From positions 62,001 to 126,000 of the forward strand of contig NZ_MXQF01000002.1 in assembly GCF_002165575.1 (NCBI RefSeq): a DNA stretch of 64,000 nucleotides, read 5' to 3'. The number at the start of each line of letters is the position of its first letter. The first letter of the stretch is position 1. Below are positions 25,777 to 36,265 of the stretch, one piece after another. The DNA comes from Pseudoalteromonas sp. A601 (GTDB lineage Bacteria > Pseudomonadota > Gammaproteobacteria > Enterobacterales > Alteromonadaceae). A program made the translations under genes and the position numbers. The notes under the pieces are model-generated. The model was not told the origin of the DNA. It searched no databases and worked only from the letters and a program-made list of their open reading frames with translations.

Positions 25777-26607
25777 ATGAACACGATACTAACTACGCAA
25801 TGTGCGGATGATGTGGGCTTAATAGCTAAGATCACCGGGCTTTGCCATGAACATAATTTAAATATTACCCGCAATAATGAATTTGTAGATAAAGACGCAA
25901 AACGTTTTTTTATGCGTACCGAGTTGAGCGACCAACCAAATGGTGAATTTTTAACCCAACTTGAAGGCCTGCTGCCTACTGGCGCGAAGGTTACTTTACA
26001 TAGTAACGAAAAAACCAAAGTTGTACTGCTTGCCACCAAAGAAGCCCATTGTTTAGGCGGTGTGTTACTCAAACAGTTTGAGCAAGCCCTTAACATTGAA
26101 GTGCTTGCTGTAATTGCTAATTACCCAGATTTAGCGCCTTTAGCAAAAGGCTTTAATGTGCCTTTTCACGTTGTTAGCCATGAAGGACTAAGCCGTTTAG
26201 AGCATGATCAACAAGTGGGTGATTTAATTGCTAGTTATAAGCCTGATATTATTGGCCTTGCTAAATATATGCGTATTTTGAGCCCAGAGTTTGTCGCCCG
26301 CTTTGATGGTAAAATTATTAATATTCACCACTCATTTTTACCGGCGTTTATTGGGGCAAAGCCATATCACCAAGCATTTGAACGAGGTGTAAAAATCATT
26401 GGTGCAACGGCACATTTTGTTAATAATGAGCTCGATGAAGGGCCAATTATCATGCAGGACGTGACCCATGTTAATCATGCCAATACCGCAGAAATGATGG
26501 CTAAAATGGGGAAAGATGTTGAAAAAACAGTGTTTTGTAAAGCACTGCAATTAGCGTCTGAACATAAGTTATTTATCAACGGTAATAAAACTGTCGTGTT
26601 TAGCTAG
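25777..26607 (+). CDS. purU: Formyltetrahydrofolate deformylase
   Basis: Hydrolyses 10-formyl-THF to THF and formate, balancing one-carbon units and feeding formate to PurT. 276 aa. N-terminal ACT domain (about 3-80, QCADDVGLIAKITGLCHEHN), then a GART-type formyl hydrolase domain with IINIHHSFLPAF (catalytic His region) and ATAHFVNNELDEGPIIMQD (catalytic Asp). Standard length. Start supported by GAGGAAAA. A compact terminator follows at 26631. The gene is monocistronic and converges with the CrbR-type regulator. Confidence 0.95.
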   Translation: MNTILTTQCADDVGLIAKITGLCHEHNLNITRNNEFVDKDAKRFFMRTELSDQPNGEFLTQLEGLLPTGAKVTLHSNEKTKVVLLATKEAHCLGGVLLKQFEQALNIEVLAVIANYPDLAPLAKGFNVPFHVVSHEGLSRLEHDQQVGDLIASYKPDIIGLAKYMRILSPEFVARFDGKIINIHHSFLPAFIGAKPYHQAFERGVKIIGATAHFVNNELDEGPIIMQDVTHVNHANTAEMMAKMGKDVEKTVFCKALQLASEHKLFINGNKTVVFS

Positions 26608-26630
26608 GTGATAGATTTGATCTAGAAATG

Positions 26631-26656
26631 AAGAGGCTATTTGCCTCTTTATTTTT
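26631..26656 (+). terminator. Rho-independent terminator after purU
   Basis: Stem aagaggc (26631-26637) and gcctctt (26643-26649), 5-base loop, then tattttt. Confidence 0.85.
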
Positions 26657-26661
26657 GAAGG

Positions 26662-27315
26662 TTAAGACGCTGACTCAATCGGTTCTAGTTGTAATTTTGC
26701 TGCAATGAGTACAGCTTGAGTACGATTATATACGCCTAGTTTTCTAAATATTGCTGTAATGTGTGCTTTTACTGTTGCCTCAGAAATATGTAACTCGTAA
26801 GCTATTTGCTTATTGAGTAAGCCTTCATGTAAGTATTGTAATACTTTATATTGTTGTGGCGTCAAAGATGCCACTTGTGCGGCGATTTCTTTATCTTCGC
26901 CTTTTATGGTCTCGACTTTGTCTTTAAGCTCAACAGGGAGCCATACATCGCCATCAAGTATTTGATTTATTGCCAGGGCAATGTCTTCTGACGACGATGA
27001 CTTAGGAATAAATCCCATCGCACCATAGCTCATTACTTTGGAAACAATATTGATATCTTCACTACCTGAAACCACCGCAATAGGTAAACTTGGGTAGTCT
27101 TCACGGATACGAATAAGGCCGTATAAATCGCCACTGCCTGGCATGTGTAGGTCTAGTAGTAAGATGTCTAGATCTTCTTGTTCGTTGAGCACTTTTAGTG
27201 TGGTATCAAAATCTTCTGATTCAAAAACTTCTAAATCAGCAAATTTGCTACTTAACGCCCCTTTTAGTGCTTCACGAAATAACGGGTGGTCATCCGCTAT
27301 TAAAAACTGACTCAT
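26662..27315 (-). CDS. crbR: LuxR-family response regulator (CrbR type)
   Basis: 217 aa: receiver domain (1-125) with ADDHPLFREAL and phospho-acceptor Asp55 in LLLDLHMPG, conserved Ser/Lys at AVVSGS and FIPKSSS, and a LuxR-type helix-turn-helix (about 145-210, LTPQQYKVLQYLHEGLLNKQ). This matches CrbR/ErdR, the regulators that switch on acs. It lies downstream of acs on the same strand, separated by 97 bases containing a strong hairpin, so it may be only partly co-transcribed. Its probable kinase is encoded at 12.7-16.1 kb. Start supported by AGGAGTGAACC. Confidence 0.88.
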   Translation of the reverse strand: MSQFLIADDHPLFREALKGALSSKFADLEVFESEDFDTTLKVLNEQEDLDILLLDLHMPGSGDLYGLIRIREDYPSLPIAVVSGSEDINIVSKVMSYGAMGFIPKSSSSEDIALAINQILDGDVWLPVELKDKVETIKGEDKEIAAQVASLTPQQYKVLQYLHEGLLNKQIAYELHISEATVKAHITAIFRKLGVYNRTQAVLIAAKLQLEPIESAS

Positions 27316-27333
27316 GGTTCACTCCTAATAAAT

Positions 27334-27366
27334 TCGGCTGTCACCTATCGAATAGCTGACAGCCGA
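27334..27366 (-). terminator. Hairpin between acs and crbR
   Basis: Perfect 10-bp stem, 27334-27343 with 27357-27366, and a 13-base loop. The minus-strand reading is followed by gaatttatt, a weak T-tract, so it may be a leaky terminator that sets the acs:crbR ratio. Confidence 0.55.
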
Positions 27367-27412
27367 TATACTACGTTTAGAATCAACTTCTAATCAAGTT
27401 TTTAACGCATAT

Positions 27413-29353
27413 TTAACGATTTAATCGGTTCTCGATTAACTCATCAACCACGCTAGGATCTGCAAGCGTTGAGGTGTCACCTAGTTGTTGGTGCTCATTT
27501 GCTGCGATTTTACGTAAAATGCGACGCATAATCTTACCAGAACGAGTTTTTGGTAAACCTGGTGACCATTGAATCATATCTGGTGAAGCTATTGGGCTTA
27601 GCTCTTTACGAACCCAGTTACGTACCTCTTTAGTGAGCTCGTCACTGACTGTTATCCCTTCATTTGGCGTAATGTAAACATAAATACCTTGACCTTTAAT
27701 GTCATGAGGGAAGCCAACAACAGCGGCTTCTGCTACAGCCTCATGAGCAACAAGGGCACTTTCTATTTCAGCGGTACCTAAACGATGCCCTGATACATTG
27801 AGTACATCATCGACACGCCCGGTTATCCAATAGTAGCCGTCTTCATCACGACGACAACCATCGCCTGTAAAATAAACACCTGGGTATGCTGAGAAATAAG
27901 TTTGTTCAAAACGTTCATGATCACCATAAACAGTACGCGCTTGTGATGGCCAGCTGTCTAAAATGACTAAGTTACCATCTACAGCACCCTCTAATGTATT
28001 ACCTTCAGCATCAAATAGTGCTGGAGCAATACCAAAAAACGGGCGAGTCGCTGAGCCTGGTTTCATATCAGTAGCACCTGGTAGTGGCGTGATCATTATA
28101 CCGCCAGTTTCTGTTTGCCACCAAGTGTCCACAATCGGACAGTTACTCTTACCTATATTTTCGTAATACCACGACCATGCTTCTGGATTTATTGGTTCAC
28201 CCACCGAGCCTAAAATACGAAGGCTATCACGGTTAGATGTAGACGTTGGTTCGTCGCCTTTGGCCATAAGTGCACGAATAGCCGTAGGTGCAGTATAAAG
28301 AATAGTTACACCATGCTTATCAACTACTTCACCCATACGTCCTGCTGTAGGATACGTTGGAACACCTTCAAATAACACTTGTGTACAACCATTTACTAAT
28401 GGCCCATAAGCAATATAACTATGACCTGTGATCCAACCAACATCAGCACTACACCAAAAAACATCATCTTCTTTCAGGTCAAATACGTATTCATGGGTCA
28501 TTGATGCGTAAACAAGGTAACCACCAGTTGTGTGTACAACACCTTTAGGTTGACCTGTTGAGCCAGATGTATACAGAATAAATAGTGGGTCTTCTGCATT
28601 CATTGGCTCTGGGTCACACTGTGCTGGCACATCAGCAACTAAATCGTGCCACCAAACATCGTGCTCATTCCAATCGACTTCTCCGCCTGTAAGCTGATGA
28701 ACAACAACATGTTCAATAGTCGTTACAGACTCTTGTGCAACCGCTTCATCAACGTTGGCTTTTAATGGTACTGTGTTACCTGCGCGTCGCCCTTCATCAG
28801 AGGTAATAACAACTTTAGCGCCAGAGTCCTTAATACGATCAGCAATCGCTGATGGCGAAAAGCCACCAAATACCACTGAGTGAATTGCACCTAAACGTGC
28901 GCATGCTTGCATGGCATAAACGGCTTGTGGCGACATAGGCATATAAATCGCAATACGATCACCTTTTTCTACACCTAATTTTTTAAGACCATTTGCAAAT
29001 TTAGCCACTTCATCATGCAATTTCTGATAGCTAATATGTTCACTTTGTTCTGGGTTATCACCTTCCCAAATCAATGCTGTTTTATCTGCTTTGGTTGCAA
29101 GGTGACGGTCAATACAGTTATAAGAAGCGTTCAGTTCGCCATCTTCATACCACTTAATATTGATATGCCCTTTATCAAATGAGGTGTTTTTTACCTTAGT
29201 ATAAGGAGTAGACCAATCAAGGCGTTTACCATGCTCTGACCAAAAACTTTCTGGATCATCAATAGATTGCTTGTACAGTGTATTATAATTATCGTTATCA
29301 ACTAAGGCTGCATTCTTGATATGTGCAGGAACTGGATAGATACTTTGTGACAT
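27413..29353 (-). CDS. acs: Acetyl-CoA synthetase
   Basis: AMP-forming enzyme that activates acetate with ATP and CoA in two steps. 646 aa from the ATG at 29353 ([12 protein letters not shown]), chosen for GGAG upstream; another ATG lies at 29365. Motifs: P-loop [40 protein letters not shown], and the [14 protein letters not shown] tail with the acetylatable Lys of A10. Together with the SLC5 symporter, CrbS-type kinase and CrbR-type regulator it makes the acetate-scavenging pathway. The divergent porin gene shares its upstream region. Confidence 0.97.
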   Translation of the reverse strand: MSQSIYPVPAHIKNAALVDNDNYNTLYKQSIDDPESFWSEHGKRLDWSTPYTKVKNTSFDKGHINIKWYEDGELNASYNCIDRHLATKADKTALIWEGDNPEQSEHISYQKLHDEVAKFANGLKKLGVEKGDRIAIYMPMSPQAVYAMQACARLGAIHSVVFGGFSPSAIADRIKDSGAKVVITSDEGRRAGNTVPLKANVDEAVAQESVTTIEHVVVHQLTGGEVDWNEHDVWWHDLVADVPAQCDPEPMNAEDPLFILYTSGSTGQPKGVVHTTGGYLVYASMTHEYVFDLKEDDVFWCSADVGWITGHSYIAYGPLVNGCTQVLFEGVPTYPTAGRMGEVVDKHGVTILYTAPTAIRALMAKGDEPTSTSNRDSLRILGSVGEPINPEAWSWYYENIGKSNCPIVDTWWQTETGGIMITPLPGATDMKPGSATRPFFGIAPALFDAEGNTLEGAVDGNLVILDSWPSQARTVYGDHERFEQTYFSAYPGVYFTGDGCRRDEDGYYWITGRVDDVLNVSGHRLGTAEIESALVAHEAVAEAAVVGFPHDIKGQGIYVYITPNEGITVSDELTKEVRNWVRKELSPIASPDMIQWSPGLPKTRSGKIMRRILRKIAANEHQQLGDTSTLADPSVVDELIENRLNR

Positions 29354-29648
29354 AGTCGTCTCCATTTGTAATTACTTGCCAAAGGCCTATCTCAAGGATC
29401 ACTCAGCATGGCTGATGAAAGTATTAGACCTTAGTTGTAATGCTATTTTTATTGGCCCTAAATTAGAGCAAAATTAGCGTTTACTGCTTTAAACTTTTTA
29501 ATAACATAAGGTTAACAACCTTGTTTTTACAAGTCTACTGTTGTCAAACATTAGTCTAATAGACCAATAGGTAATTGAGTAAAAAGCGTACATCATCAAA
29601 AGTGGCATTAGTAGAAGTATAACAACTGCACCGAATAGGAAACCAATC
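29354..29648. promoter_or_regulatory. Divergent control region of acs and the porin gene
   Basis: 295 bases without a credible gene. Palindromes visible: TCAGC-ATG-GCTGA (starting near 29404), AAGGTT-AAC-AACCTT (29508-29522) and GTCTA-A-TAGAC (near 29554). CrbR is the expected activator of acs; which of these it would bind, if any, cannot be told from one sequence. Confidence 0.4.
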
Positions 29649-30812
29649 ATGACAACACAAACAACACTAATAAGATCCCTCACCGCAACCGCTGTTTTAT
29701 GCGCACTGAGCACGACAACACAAGCTGCCACAATTGGTGACACAGATGTTAATTATGGCGGTTACGTAAAAATTGATGCAATGTGGAGTGATTATTCAGC
29801 TGGTGCTCCTGCTGGAACAAATGTAGGGCGTGACTTTTATGTACCAAGTACATTAACAGTTGGCACCGACGACGACTCTGATGCTGTATTTGATATGCAC
29901 GCACGCCAGTCTCGTTTTAATTTTGGCACATCAACACTCTTAGACAACGGCAAAACCATAAACAGTAAAATCGAAATAGATTTTTTAGCGTCTGCTGCTG
30001 GTGGTAATGAACGAGTTTCTAACTCATACGCGCCACGTATTCGCCACGCTTTTATTTCTTATGATGGATGGTTATTTGGTCAAACATGGTCAAACTTCCA
30101 AAATGTGGGTGCACTGCCTGAAACACTTGATTTTGTAGGTCCAGCTGAAGGCACGGTGTTTGTTCGCCAAGCACAAGTTAAATACACCACCGGTGCATGG
30201 TCTTTCTCACTAGAAAACCCTGAAAGTACAATTACAACTTCAAATGGTATGGCTGTAACCGATGATGCATCATTACCGGATTTTACAGCACGTTATACGC
30301 ATAAAGCAGATTGGGGTAACTTAGTGGTTGCAGCGCTTGCTCGGCAACTTACGTATAAAGTGGGTGGTCTTGACGCTGATGAAACCTCAATTGGTCTTAG
30401 TGCATCAGGTATGGTTAAAGTTGGTCAAGATAACCTTAAATTTATGCTTACCCAAGGCAAAGGCTTAGGTCGTTACGTCGGTTTAAATGTTGCCCATGGA
30501 GCCGTATTAAATGGCGATGAACTCGATGCCATTGACTCAACCTCAGGTTTTGTTGCTTATCAGCATAATTGGAATAACCAATGGCGCTCAACATTCCTCT
30601 ACTCATTCTTCTCAGCTGACAATAACATTGATTTACTTACAATTACAGGTGACCCAACTGAATCTAGCCAAAGCTACAGCGCTAATATTCTCTACTCACC
30701 CGTTAAAAAACTAACCTTTGGTGCTGAATTTAAACACGCTGAACGTGAACTCGAAAGTGGCAATGATGGTGATATGGATCGCTTGCAGTTCTCTGTTAAG
30801 TATGCATTTTAG
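29649..30812 (+). CDS. DcaP-like outer-membrane porin
   Basis: 387 aa. Signal peptide (about 1-26, ending TQAAT), then alternating beta-strand sequence closing with an aromatic C-terminus (FSVKYAF). GYVKIDAMWSDYSAG, the ARQSRFNFGTST strand and GQTWSNFQNVGALPETLDF are typical of the DcaP family of trimeric channels, which in Acinetobacter favour dicarboxylates. Divergent from acs, so a role in uptake of small carboxylates is inferred, not shown. Start supported by AGGAAACCAATC. Followed by an octamer repeat and a bidirectional terminator. Confidence 0.85.
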   Translation: MTTQTTLIRSLTATAVLCALSTTTQAATIGDTDVNYGGYVKIDAMWSDYSAGAPAGTNVGRDFYVPSTLTVGTDDDSDAVFDMHARQSRFNFGTSTLLDNGKTINSKIEIDFLASAAGGNERVSNSYAPRIRHAFISYDGWLFGQTWSNFQNVGALPETLDFVGPAEGTVFVRQAQVKYTTGAWSFSLENPESTITTSNGMAVTDDASLPDFTARYTHKADWGNLVVAALARQLTYKVGGLDADETSIGLSASGMVKVGQDNLKFMLTQGKGLGRYVGLNVAHGAVLNGDELDAIDSTSGFVAYQHNWNNQWRSTFLYSFFSADNNIDLLTITGDPTESSQSYSANILYSPVKKLTFGAEFKHAERELESGNDGDMDRLQFSVKYAF

Positions 30813-30815
30813 CCC

Positions 30816-30866
30816 TAACTTGCTAACTTGCTAACTTGCTAACTTGCTAACTTGCTAACTTGCTAA
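30816..30866. repeat. Octamer tandem repeat TAACTTGC, six copies plus TAA
   Basis: Six exact 8-base units and a 3-base remainder begin 4 bases after the porin stop codon. Confidence 0.97.
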
Positions 30867-30880
30867 TAAAGTATAAATAC

Positions 30881-30918
30881 AAAAAAGCCGCTAAATTTAA
30901 TTATTTAGCGGCTTTTTT
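30881..30918. terminator. Bidirectional terminator between porin and recA
   Basis: Stem 30887-30896 with 30903-30912, flanked by A6 on one side and T6 on the other, so it works for both converging genes. Confidence 0.9.
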
Positions 30919-30959
30919 AATTGTTAAGTGCGGGTCAAATCGCGCTTACTCTTTAATTT

Positions 30960-32006
30960 TTATAACTCATCTTCTGCAATTAAGCCCGAGTCTTCACCGT
31001 CTTCCGGTTTAATTTCAGCTTTAAGCAAAAGCATATCGCGCAATTTACCTTCAATTTCGTCTGAAATCTCTGGGTTCTCTTTTAAGAACTTAATTGAGTT
31101 AGATTTACCTTGCCCTACTTTGCTGCCATTGTAGCTGTACCATGCACCGGCTTTTTCAACAATTTTGTGCTTAACACCCAAATCAATAAGTTCGCCATGC
31201 TTAGAAATACCTTCACCATACATAATGATGAATTCAGCTTGTTTAAATGGTGGTGCAACTTTGTTTTTAACCACTTTTACGCGAGTTTCGTTACCAACAA
31301 CTTCATCGCCTTCTTTCACAGAACCAATACGACGAATATCTAAACGAACTGAAGCGTAAAACTTAAGTGCATTACCACCGGTTGTTGTTTCAGGGTTACC
31401 AAACATAACACCAATTTTCATACGTATTTGGTTGATGAAAATACATAATGTGTTTGAGCGTTTAATGTTACCCGTTAGCTTACGTAATGCTTGTGACATT
31501 AAGCGAGCTTGTAAGCCCATGTGTGAATCACCCATGTCGCCTTCAATTTCAGCTTTTGGTGTTAGGGCTGCTACTGAATCGACAATCACAACATCAACAG
31601 CACTTGAGCGTACTAACATGTCACAAATCTCTAGCGCTTGCTCACCCGTATCTGGTTGAGACACTAGTAAATCATCAATATTTACGCCTAACTTTTGCGC
31701 GTAAACTGGATCAAGTGCGTGCTCAGCATCTACGAATGCACAGGTTTTGCCTTCTTTTTGTGCTTGAGCGATAACTTGTAGCGTTAAAGTTGTTTTACCT
31801 GATGATTCAGGGCCATACACTTCAACAATACGACCCATAGGTAAGCCACCTATGCCTAAAGCAATATCGATACCTAGTGAACCTGTCGATACAGCCTCAA
31901 TGTCTAGTGCTTTATTGTCACCCAATTTCATGATTGAGCCTTTACCAAATTGACGCTCAATTTGAGATAAAGCTGCATCTAATGCTTTTTGTTTGTTATC
32001 GTTCAT
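30960..32006 (-). CDS. recA: Recombinase A
   Basis: DNA-dependent ATPase for homologous pairing and co-protease for LexA cleavage. 348 aa from the ATG at 32006 ([13 protein letters not shown]), which has GGAGAACAAA just upstream; a TTG four codons earlier is not needed. Walker [10 protein letters not shown], Walker B-type [13 protein letters not shown]1/L2 loops ([17 protein letters not shown] and the [11 protein letters not shown] region) intact. A LexA box lies 35 bases upstream. recX is not adjacent: the next gene downstream is the convergent porin. Confidence 0.98.
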   Translation of the reverse strand: MNDNKQKALDAALSQIERQFGKGSIMKLGDNKALDIEAVSTGSLGIDIALGIGGLPMGRIVEVYGPESSGKTTLTLQVIAQAQKEGKTCAFVDAEHALDPVYAQKLGVNIDDLLVSQPDTGEQALEICDMLVRSSAVDVVIVDSVAALTPKAEIEGDMGDSHMGLQARLMSQALRKLTGNIKRSNTLCIFINQIRMKIGVMFGNPETTTGGNALKFYASVRLDIRRIGSVKEGDEVVGNETRVKVVKNKVAPPFKQAEFIIMYGEGISKHGELIDLGVKHKIVEKAGAWYSYNGSKVGQGKSNSIKFLKENPEISDEIEGKLRDMLLLKAEIKPEDGEDSGLIAEDEL

Positions 32007-32040
32007 TTTGTTCTCCAAATCCGGCTAATGCAGACAAGTA

Positions 32041-32060
32041 TACTGTATGAAATTACAGTA
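32041..32060 (-). promoter_or_regulatory. LexA-binding SOS box of recA
   Basis: TACTGTA-N6-TACAGTA: a perfect 7-bp inverted repeat matching CTGT-N8-ACAG, 35 bases before the recA start and in the 65-base gap after pncC. Confidence 0.93.
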
Positions 32061-32071
32061 TCAAGCTTATT

Positions 32072-32563
32072 TTATAAATTTATCTTCTCTATGACTTCTT
32101 TTAAAGCATAAACAATAGCTTGGGATCGAACACAGGCTCTATGACCAAAAAACAATTGCTGACTTGGGTACTGTTTATTACCTATTTGAATGCAAAACCA
32201 GACAAGCCCAACTGGCTTTTCTTTTGTGCCGCCACCAGGCCCAGCAACGCCAGAAACTGCAATACTAATATCTGCATTGGTGGCTTTACATGCGCCCGCT
32301 GCCATCTCTAGCACTGTTTGCTCACTCACAGCGCCATATTCTGCAAGCGTTGCAGCCGTTACTTTAAGTAAATCTTGTTTTGCTTGATTGCTATAAGTAA
32401 CGAACGCACGGTCAATATAAGCAGAGCTTCCGGGTGTGTCGGTAAGCGCATAACTCACCCCGCCACCAGTACATGACTCAGCGGTAGTGATCCATAAGCG
32501 TTTATCCGTTAAAATAGCGCCTAATTGCGCAGCAAGTGTTTTAATCTCTTGATGTAACTCCAT
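32072..32563 (-). CDS. pncC: CinA-family nicotinamide-nucleotide amidase
   Basis: 163 aa, the stand-alone CinA C-terminal domain that deamidates NMN to nicotinate mononucleotide in pyridine-nucleotide recycling. Family signature: [21 protein letters not shown] at the N-terminus and [18 protein letters not shown] for the phosphate/active-site loop. I use the ATG at 32563 ([10 protein letters not shown]) with AAGG upstream; the longer frame to 32626 would run into mutS. It is followed by recA on the same strand. The start is only 21 bases from the divergent mutS start. Confidence 0.92.
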   Translation of the reverse strand: MELHQEIKTLAAQLGAILTDKRLWITTAESCTGGGVSYALTDTPGSSAYIDRAFVTYSNQAKQDLLKVTAATLAEYGAVSEQTVLEMAAGACKATNADISIAVSGVAGPGGGTKEKPVGLVWFCIQIGNKQYPSQQLFFGHRACVRSQAIVYALKEVIEKINL

Positions 32564-32584
32564 ATTCAGCCTTTGGGTAAATAC

Positions 32585-35155
32585 ATGTCGTTTGATCTTT
32601 ATGCACCACAGACAATAAGTCAACAAACTCCGATGATGCAGCAGTATCTAAAAATAAAATCTGAGCATCGTGATATTTTATTGTTCTATCGAATGGGTGA
32701 TTTCTACGAACTCTTTTTTGATGATGCAAAACGTGCCGCGCAGCTTTTAGATATCTCACAAACTCATCGTGGTAAAGCCGGTGGTGATCCTATCCCTATG
32801 GCTGGGGTACCTTATCATGCAGTTGAAAACTATTTGGCGCGATTAGTACAAATGGGTGAATCTGTAGCGATTTGTGAACAAGTTGGCGACCCTGCAACCA
32901 GCAAAGGACCTGTAGAGCGCAAAGTGGTACGTATTGTTACGCCAGGAACTATTTCTGATGAAGCCCTGCTACAAGAGCGTCAAGATAATTTACTTACCAG
33001 TGTATGGCAAAGTAAAAAAGGTTTATACGGAATTGCCTATTTAGATATCAATTCTGGGCGTTTTAATATTGTTGAAGTAAATACCGATGAAGCTTTTAGC
33101 TCAACACTGCAACGTTTAGCACCAGCAGAATTACTCTATAGTGAAGATTTTTCTAACGTACATTTAATAGAGCATATTAAAGGCATTCGCCGCCGCCCTG
33201 AATGGGAATTTGACCTAGACACTGCACAGCATCTTTTATGCGATCAATTTGGCACTAAAGATTTAGTCGGCTTTGGGGTTGATAAAGCCAAAGCGGCGTT
33301 AATTGCCGCCGGATGCTTAATGCAATACGTTAAAGACACGCAACGAATTGCCTTGCCTCATATTCGTGCGATCACCCTTGAACATAACGAACATGCGGTA
33401 ATTTTAGATGCTGCCACCCGAAAAAATTTAGAGCTCACACTCAACCTATCTGGCGGGTACGAAAATACCCTTGCTCAAGTACTTGATAAAACCGCAACAG
33501 CGATGGGGTCACGGTTACTAAAGCGTCGCATTCACACTCCTATTCGTTCAAAACCCGAACTTAATGCTCGCCTGAATGCTATTAGTGCCATAATCGATGC
33601 GCAATTATGTGGTGAATTACACGAGTCACTTAAGCAAATAGGCGATATAGAACGTGTTATAGCGCGCTTAGCATTATGGACCGCAAGACCTCGCGATCTA
33701 ACTCGCCTACGCGGTGCATTACAAGCGTTAAGCCCGCTGCATGCATTATTAAATGACGCTAGTGACCCTCGCATTGCACAAATTATTGCTGACTCTGCAG
33801 CTTTACCTGAACTGCAAGATTTATTAGAACGTGCTGTTATTGATAACCCACCTGTGCTTATTCGTGACGGAGGCGTAATTGCCCCAGGCTATAACAGTGA
33901 GCTCGACGAATGGCGTGCACTCAGCCAAGGTGCCACTGATGTGCTTGATCAATTAGAATTACGTGAGCGCGAACGTACAGGCATTAGTACCCTTAAAATT
34001 GGCTACAACAAAGTGCATGGCTTTTTTATAGAAGTAAGCCGTGCTAACTCACATTTAGTGCCAGCAGATTATATTCGACGCCAAACGCTTAAAAATAACG
34101 AGCGCTATATTATTCCAGAGCTAAAAGAGCATGAAGACAAAGTGCTTGGCAGCCAATCAAAGGCACTCGCACTGGAGAAGCAACTCTATGAGCAATTGTT
34201 CGAGTTTATCGCCCCACACATAGAGCAGCTGCAAACAATGGCTGCAGCCCTTGCTGATTTAGACGTACTTAATAATTTAGCTGAGCGTGCAATAGCTCTT
34301 AATTATGCAAAGCCACAGCTTTGCGATAACGACGATATTAGCATTAAGCAAGGCCGTCACCCTGTGGTTGAACAAGTAATGAAAGACCCATTCATTGCCA
34401 ACCCTGTTGAACTTAACAATCAACGTAAAATGTTGATTATTACTGGGCCAAATATGGGTGGTAAATCAACCTATATGCGTCAAACAGCCTTGATTGTATT
34501 AATGGCTCATATTGGCAGTTTTGTGCCTGCAGATAGCGCGAAAATTGGTAATATTGACCGAATATTCACTCGCATCGGTGCCAGCGATGATTTAGCCTCT
34601 GGCCGCTCAACTTTTATGGTTGAGATGACCGAAACCGCAACAATTCTAAACAATGCAACCACGCAATCACTGGTATTAATGGATGAAATAGGCCGTGGTA
34701 CAAGTACTTATGATGGTCTGTCACTCGCCTATGCAACCGCTGATCACTTAGCATCAAAAATTGCAGCAAAAACACTGTTTGCCACCCATTACTTTGAACT
34801 GACCGAACTAGCCGAGCAACAAACGGGGCTGGTAAATGTGCATTTAGATGCGATTGAGCACAATGACACTATCGCGTTTATGCACACTGTACTTGATGGC
34901 GCGGCGAGTAAAAGCTTTGGTTTACAAGTTGCGGCATTAGCTGGTGTGCCAAAAGCAGTTATAAAACAGGCTAAGCAAAAGCTAAAGATGCTCGAAAACC
35001 ATCAACCTGTTACCGCAGATATAAACACGCAACAAGTATCATTATTTGAAAGCGAACCGAGTGAAGTAGAAACTCAGCTGGCTGAAATCGATTTAGATAA
35101 TTTAAGCCCGCGCCAAGCGCAAGATTTACTGTATAAATTAAAAGCACTGTTGTAA
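32585..35155 (+). CDS. mutS: DNA mismatch repair protein MutS
   Basis: Recognises mispairs and starts methyl-directed repair with MutL. 856 aa from the ATG at 32585 ([12 protein letters not shown]); a TTG lies four codons upstream. Mismatch-binding Phe-x-Glu is present in [13 protein letters not shown], Walker A in [15 protein letters not shown], Walker [18 protein letters not shown], and the [10 protein letters not shown] segment. The C-terminal tail ends [17 protein letters not shown], the usual tetramerisation end. Full length, no anomalies. Convergent with rpoS and sharing a terminator. Confidence 0.97.
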   Translation: MSFDLYAPQTISQQTPMMQQYLKIKSEHRDILLFYRMGDFYELFFDDAKRAAQLLDISQTHRGKAGGDPIPMAGVPYHAVENYLARLVQMGESVAICEQVGDPATSKGPVERKVVRIVTPGTISDEALLQERQDNLLTSVWQSKKGLYGIAYLDINSGRFNIVEVNTDEAFSSTLQRLAPAELLYSEDFSNVHLIEHIKGIRRRPEWEFDLDTAQHLLCDQFGTKDLVGFGVDKAKAALIAAGCLMQYVKDTQRIALPHIRAITLEHNEHAVILDAATRKNLELTLNLSGGYENTLAQVLDKTATAMGSRLLKRRIHTPIRSKPELNARLNAISAIIDAQLCGELHESLKQIGDIERVIARLALWTARPRDLTRLRGALQALSPLHALLNDASDPRIAQIIADSAALPELQDLLERAVIDNPPVLIRDGGVIAPGYNSELDEWRALSQGATDVLDQLELRERERTGISTLKIGYNKVHGFFIEVSRANSHLVPADYIRRQTLKNNERYIIPELKEHEDKVLGSQSKALALEKQLYEQLFEFIAPHIEQLQTMAAALADLDVLNNLAERAIALNYAKPQLCDNDDISIKQGRHPVVEQVMKDPFIANPVELNNQRKMLIITGPNMGGKSTYMRQTALIVLMAHIGSFVPADSAKIGNIDRIFTRIGASDDLASGRSTFMVEMTETATILNNATTQSLVLMDEIGRGTSTYDGLSLAYATADHLASKIAAKTLFATHYFELTELAEQQTGLVNVHLDAIEHNDTIAFMHTVLDGAASKSFGLQVAALAGVPKAVIKQAKQKLKMLENHQPVTADINTQQVSLFESEPSEVETQLAEIDLDNLSPRQAQDLLYKLKALL

Positions 35156-35169
35156 TAATTGCAGACATT

Positions 35170-35203
35170 AAAAAGCCGAAGCGATAATCGCTTCGGTTTT
35201 TTA
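35170..35203. terminator. Bidirectional terminator between mutS and rpoS
   Basis: Stem ccgaagcga/tcgcttcgg with a 3-base loop, flanked by A-rich and T-rich tracts on opposite sides. Confidence 0.92.
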
Positions 35204-35227
35204 ATTTATGTATTAATATTTATATAG

Positions 35228-36208
35228 TTACGAAAACTGTTCAAATAAACTATCTGTACTTAACCCTTCATGTTGCAAAATGTCTTTAAGTCGGCGTAAT
35301 GCTTCAACTTGAATTTGGCGAACTCGCTCACGCGTTAAGCCAATTTCACGGCCTACATCTTCCAGCGTTGATGGCTCATAACCAAGCAAACCAAAGCGAC
35401 GAGCTAATACTTCACGTTGTTTAGGATTAAGTTCACCTAACCAATCTACAATATGCTTATTAATATCATTGTTTTGTACTTCGCCTTCAGGGCTAAAACC
35501 TTTTTCATCTGCGATAATATCAAGTAATGCTTTATCGTTTTCGCCACCAATTGGTGTATCGACTGAGGTAATTTTTTCATTTAAGCGCAGCATTTTTGTG
35601 ACGTCTTCAACCGGTCTATCTAAACACTCTGCAATTTCTTCTGCGGTTGGCTCATGATCAAGTTTTTGTGTCAATTCTCTCGCTGTACGTAGGTATACAT
35701 TTAACTCTTTCACTACATGGATAGGTAATCGAATGGTACGCGTTTGATTCATAATCGCACGCTCAATAGTTTGACGGATCCACCAAGTAGCATAGGTTGA
35801 GAATCTAAAGCCACGTTCGGGATCAAACTTTTCAACAGCACGAATAAGTCCTAAATTACCTTCTTCAATTAAATCAAGTAATGCAAGACCACGGTTATTA
35901 TAGCGACGGGCAATTTTTACAACTAAACGTAGGTTACTTTCAATCATGCGTTTGCGGGATGCTTCACAGCCTTTTAACGCTTTGCGGGCAAAAAACACTT
36001 CTTCTTCAGCACTCAATAAAGGAGAGAATCCAATTTCACCTAAATACAATTGAGTGGCGTCTAAATTTTTGGTTACCTCCTCTTTAGCGAATATATCATC
36101 TTCTTTATCGACTTCCTCTAATAATGCTGTAGCTTCTTCAACTACTACATCATCAAATTTTTCATCAGCCGCGGACTTCGTTTTTTCTACTTTTGCTGTG
36201 TTACCCAT
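35228..36208 (-). CDS. rpoS: RNA polymerase sigma factor RpoS
   Basis: Stationary-phase/general stress sigma factor, 326 aa. The start [11 protein letters not shown] is supported by GAGGG upstream. Region 1.2 ([21 protein letters not shown]), region 2 ([34 protein letters not shown]), region 3 and region 4 with [15 protein letters not shown] are all present. The N-terminal region before residue 45 is longer and more acidic/Lys-rich than in E. coli. It follows nlpD, as in most gammaproteobacteria, where an rpoS promoter often lies within nlpD; I cannot place one here. Confidence 0.96.
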   Translation of the reverse strand: MGNTAKVEKTKSAADEKFDDVVVEEATALLEEVDKEDDIFAKEEVTKNLDATQLYLGEIGFSPLLSAEEEVFFARKALKGCEASRKRMIESNLRLVVKIARRYNNRGLALLDLIEEGNLGLIRAVEKFDPERGFRFSTYATWWIRQTIERAIMNQTRTIRLPIHVVKELNVYLRTARELTQKLDHEPTAEEIAECLDRPVEDVTKMLRLNEKITSVDTPIGGENDKALLDIIADEKGFSPEGEVQNNDINKHIVDWLGELNPKQREVLARRFGLLGYEPSTLEDVGREIGLTRERVRQIQVEALRRLKDILQHEGLSTDSLFEQFS

Positions 36209-36265
36209 TAGCGTACCCTCAAGCAAATAAGTGATTATTCAATCACTGGTGTCAATACCCGATAG

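Noticed and set aside
31110-31774. Several open frames opposite recA
   Set aside because: Antisense to a highly conserved gene; explained by codon bias.
32573-32584. TTG start four codons before the mutS ATG
   Set aside because: Family N-termini begin at the ATG (MSFDLYAPQ); the TTG only adds non-conserved residues.
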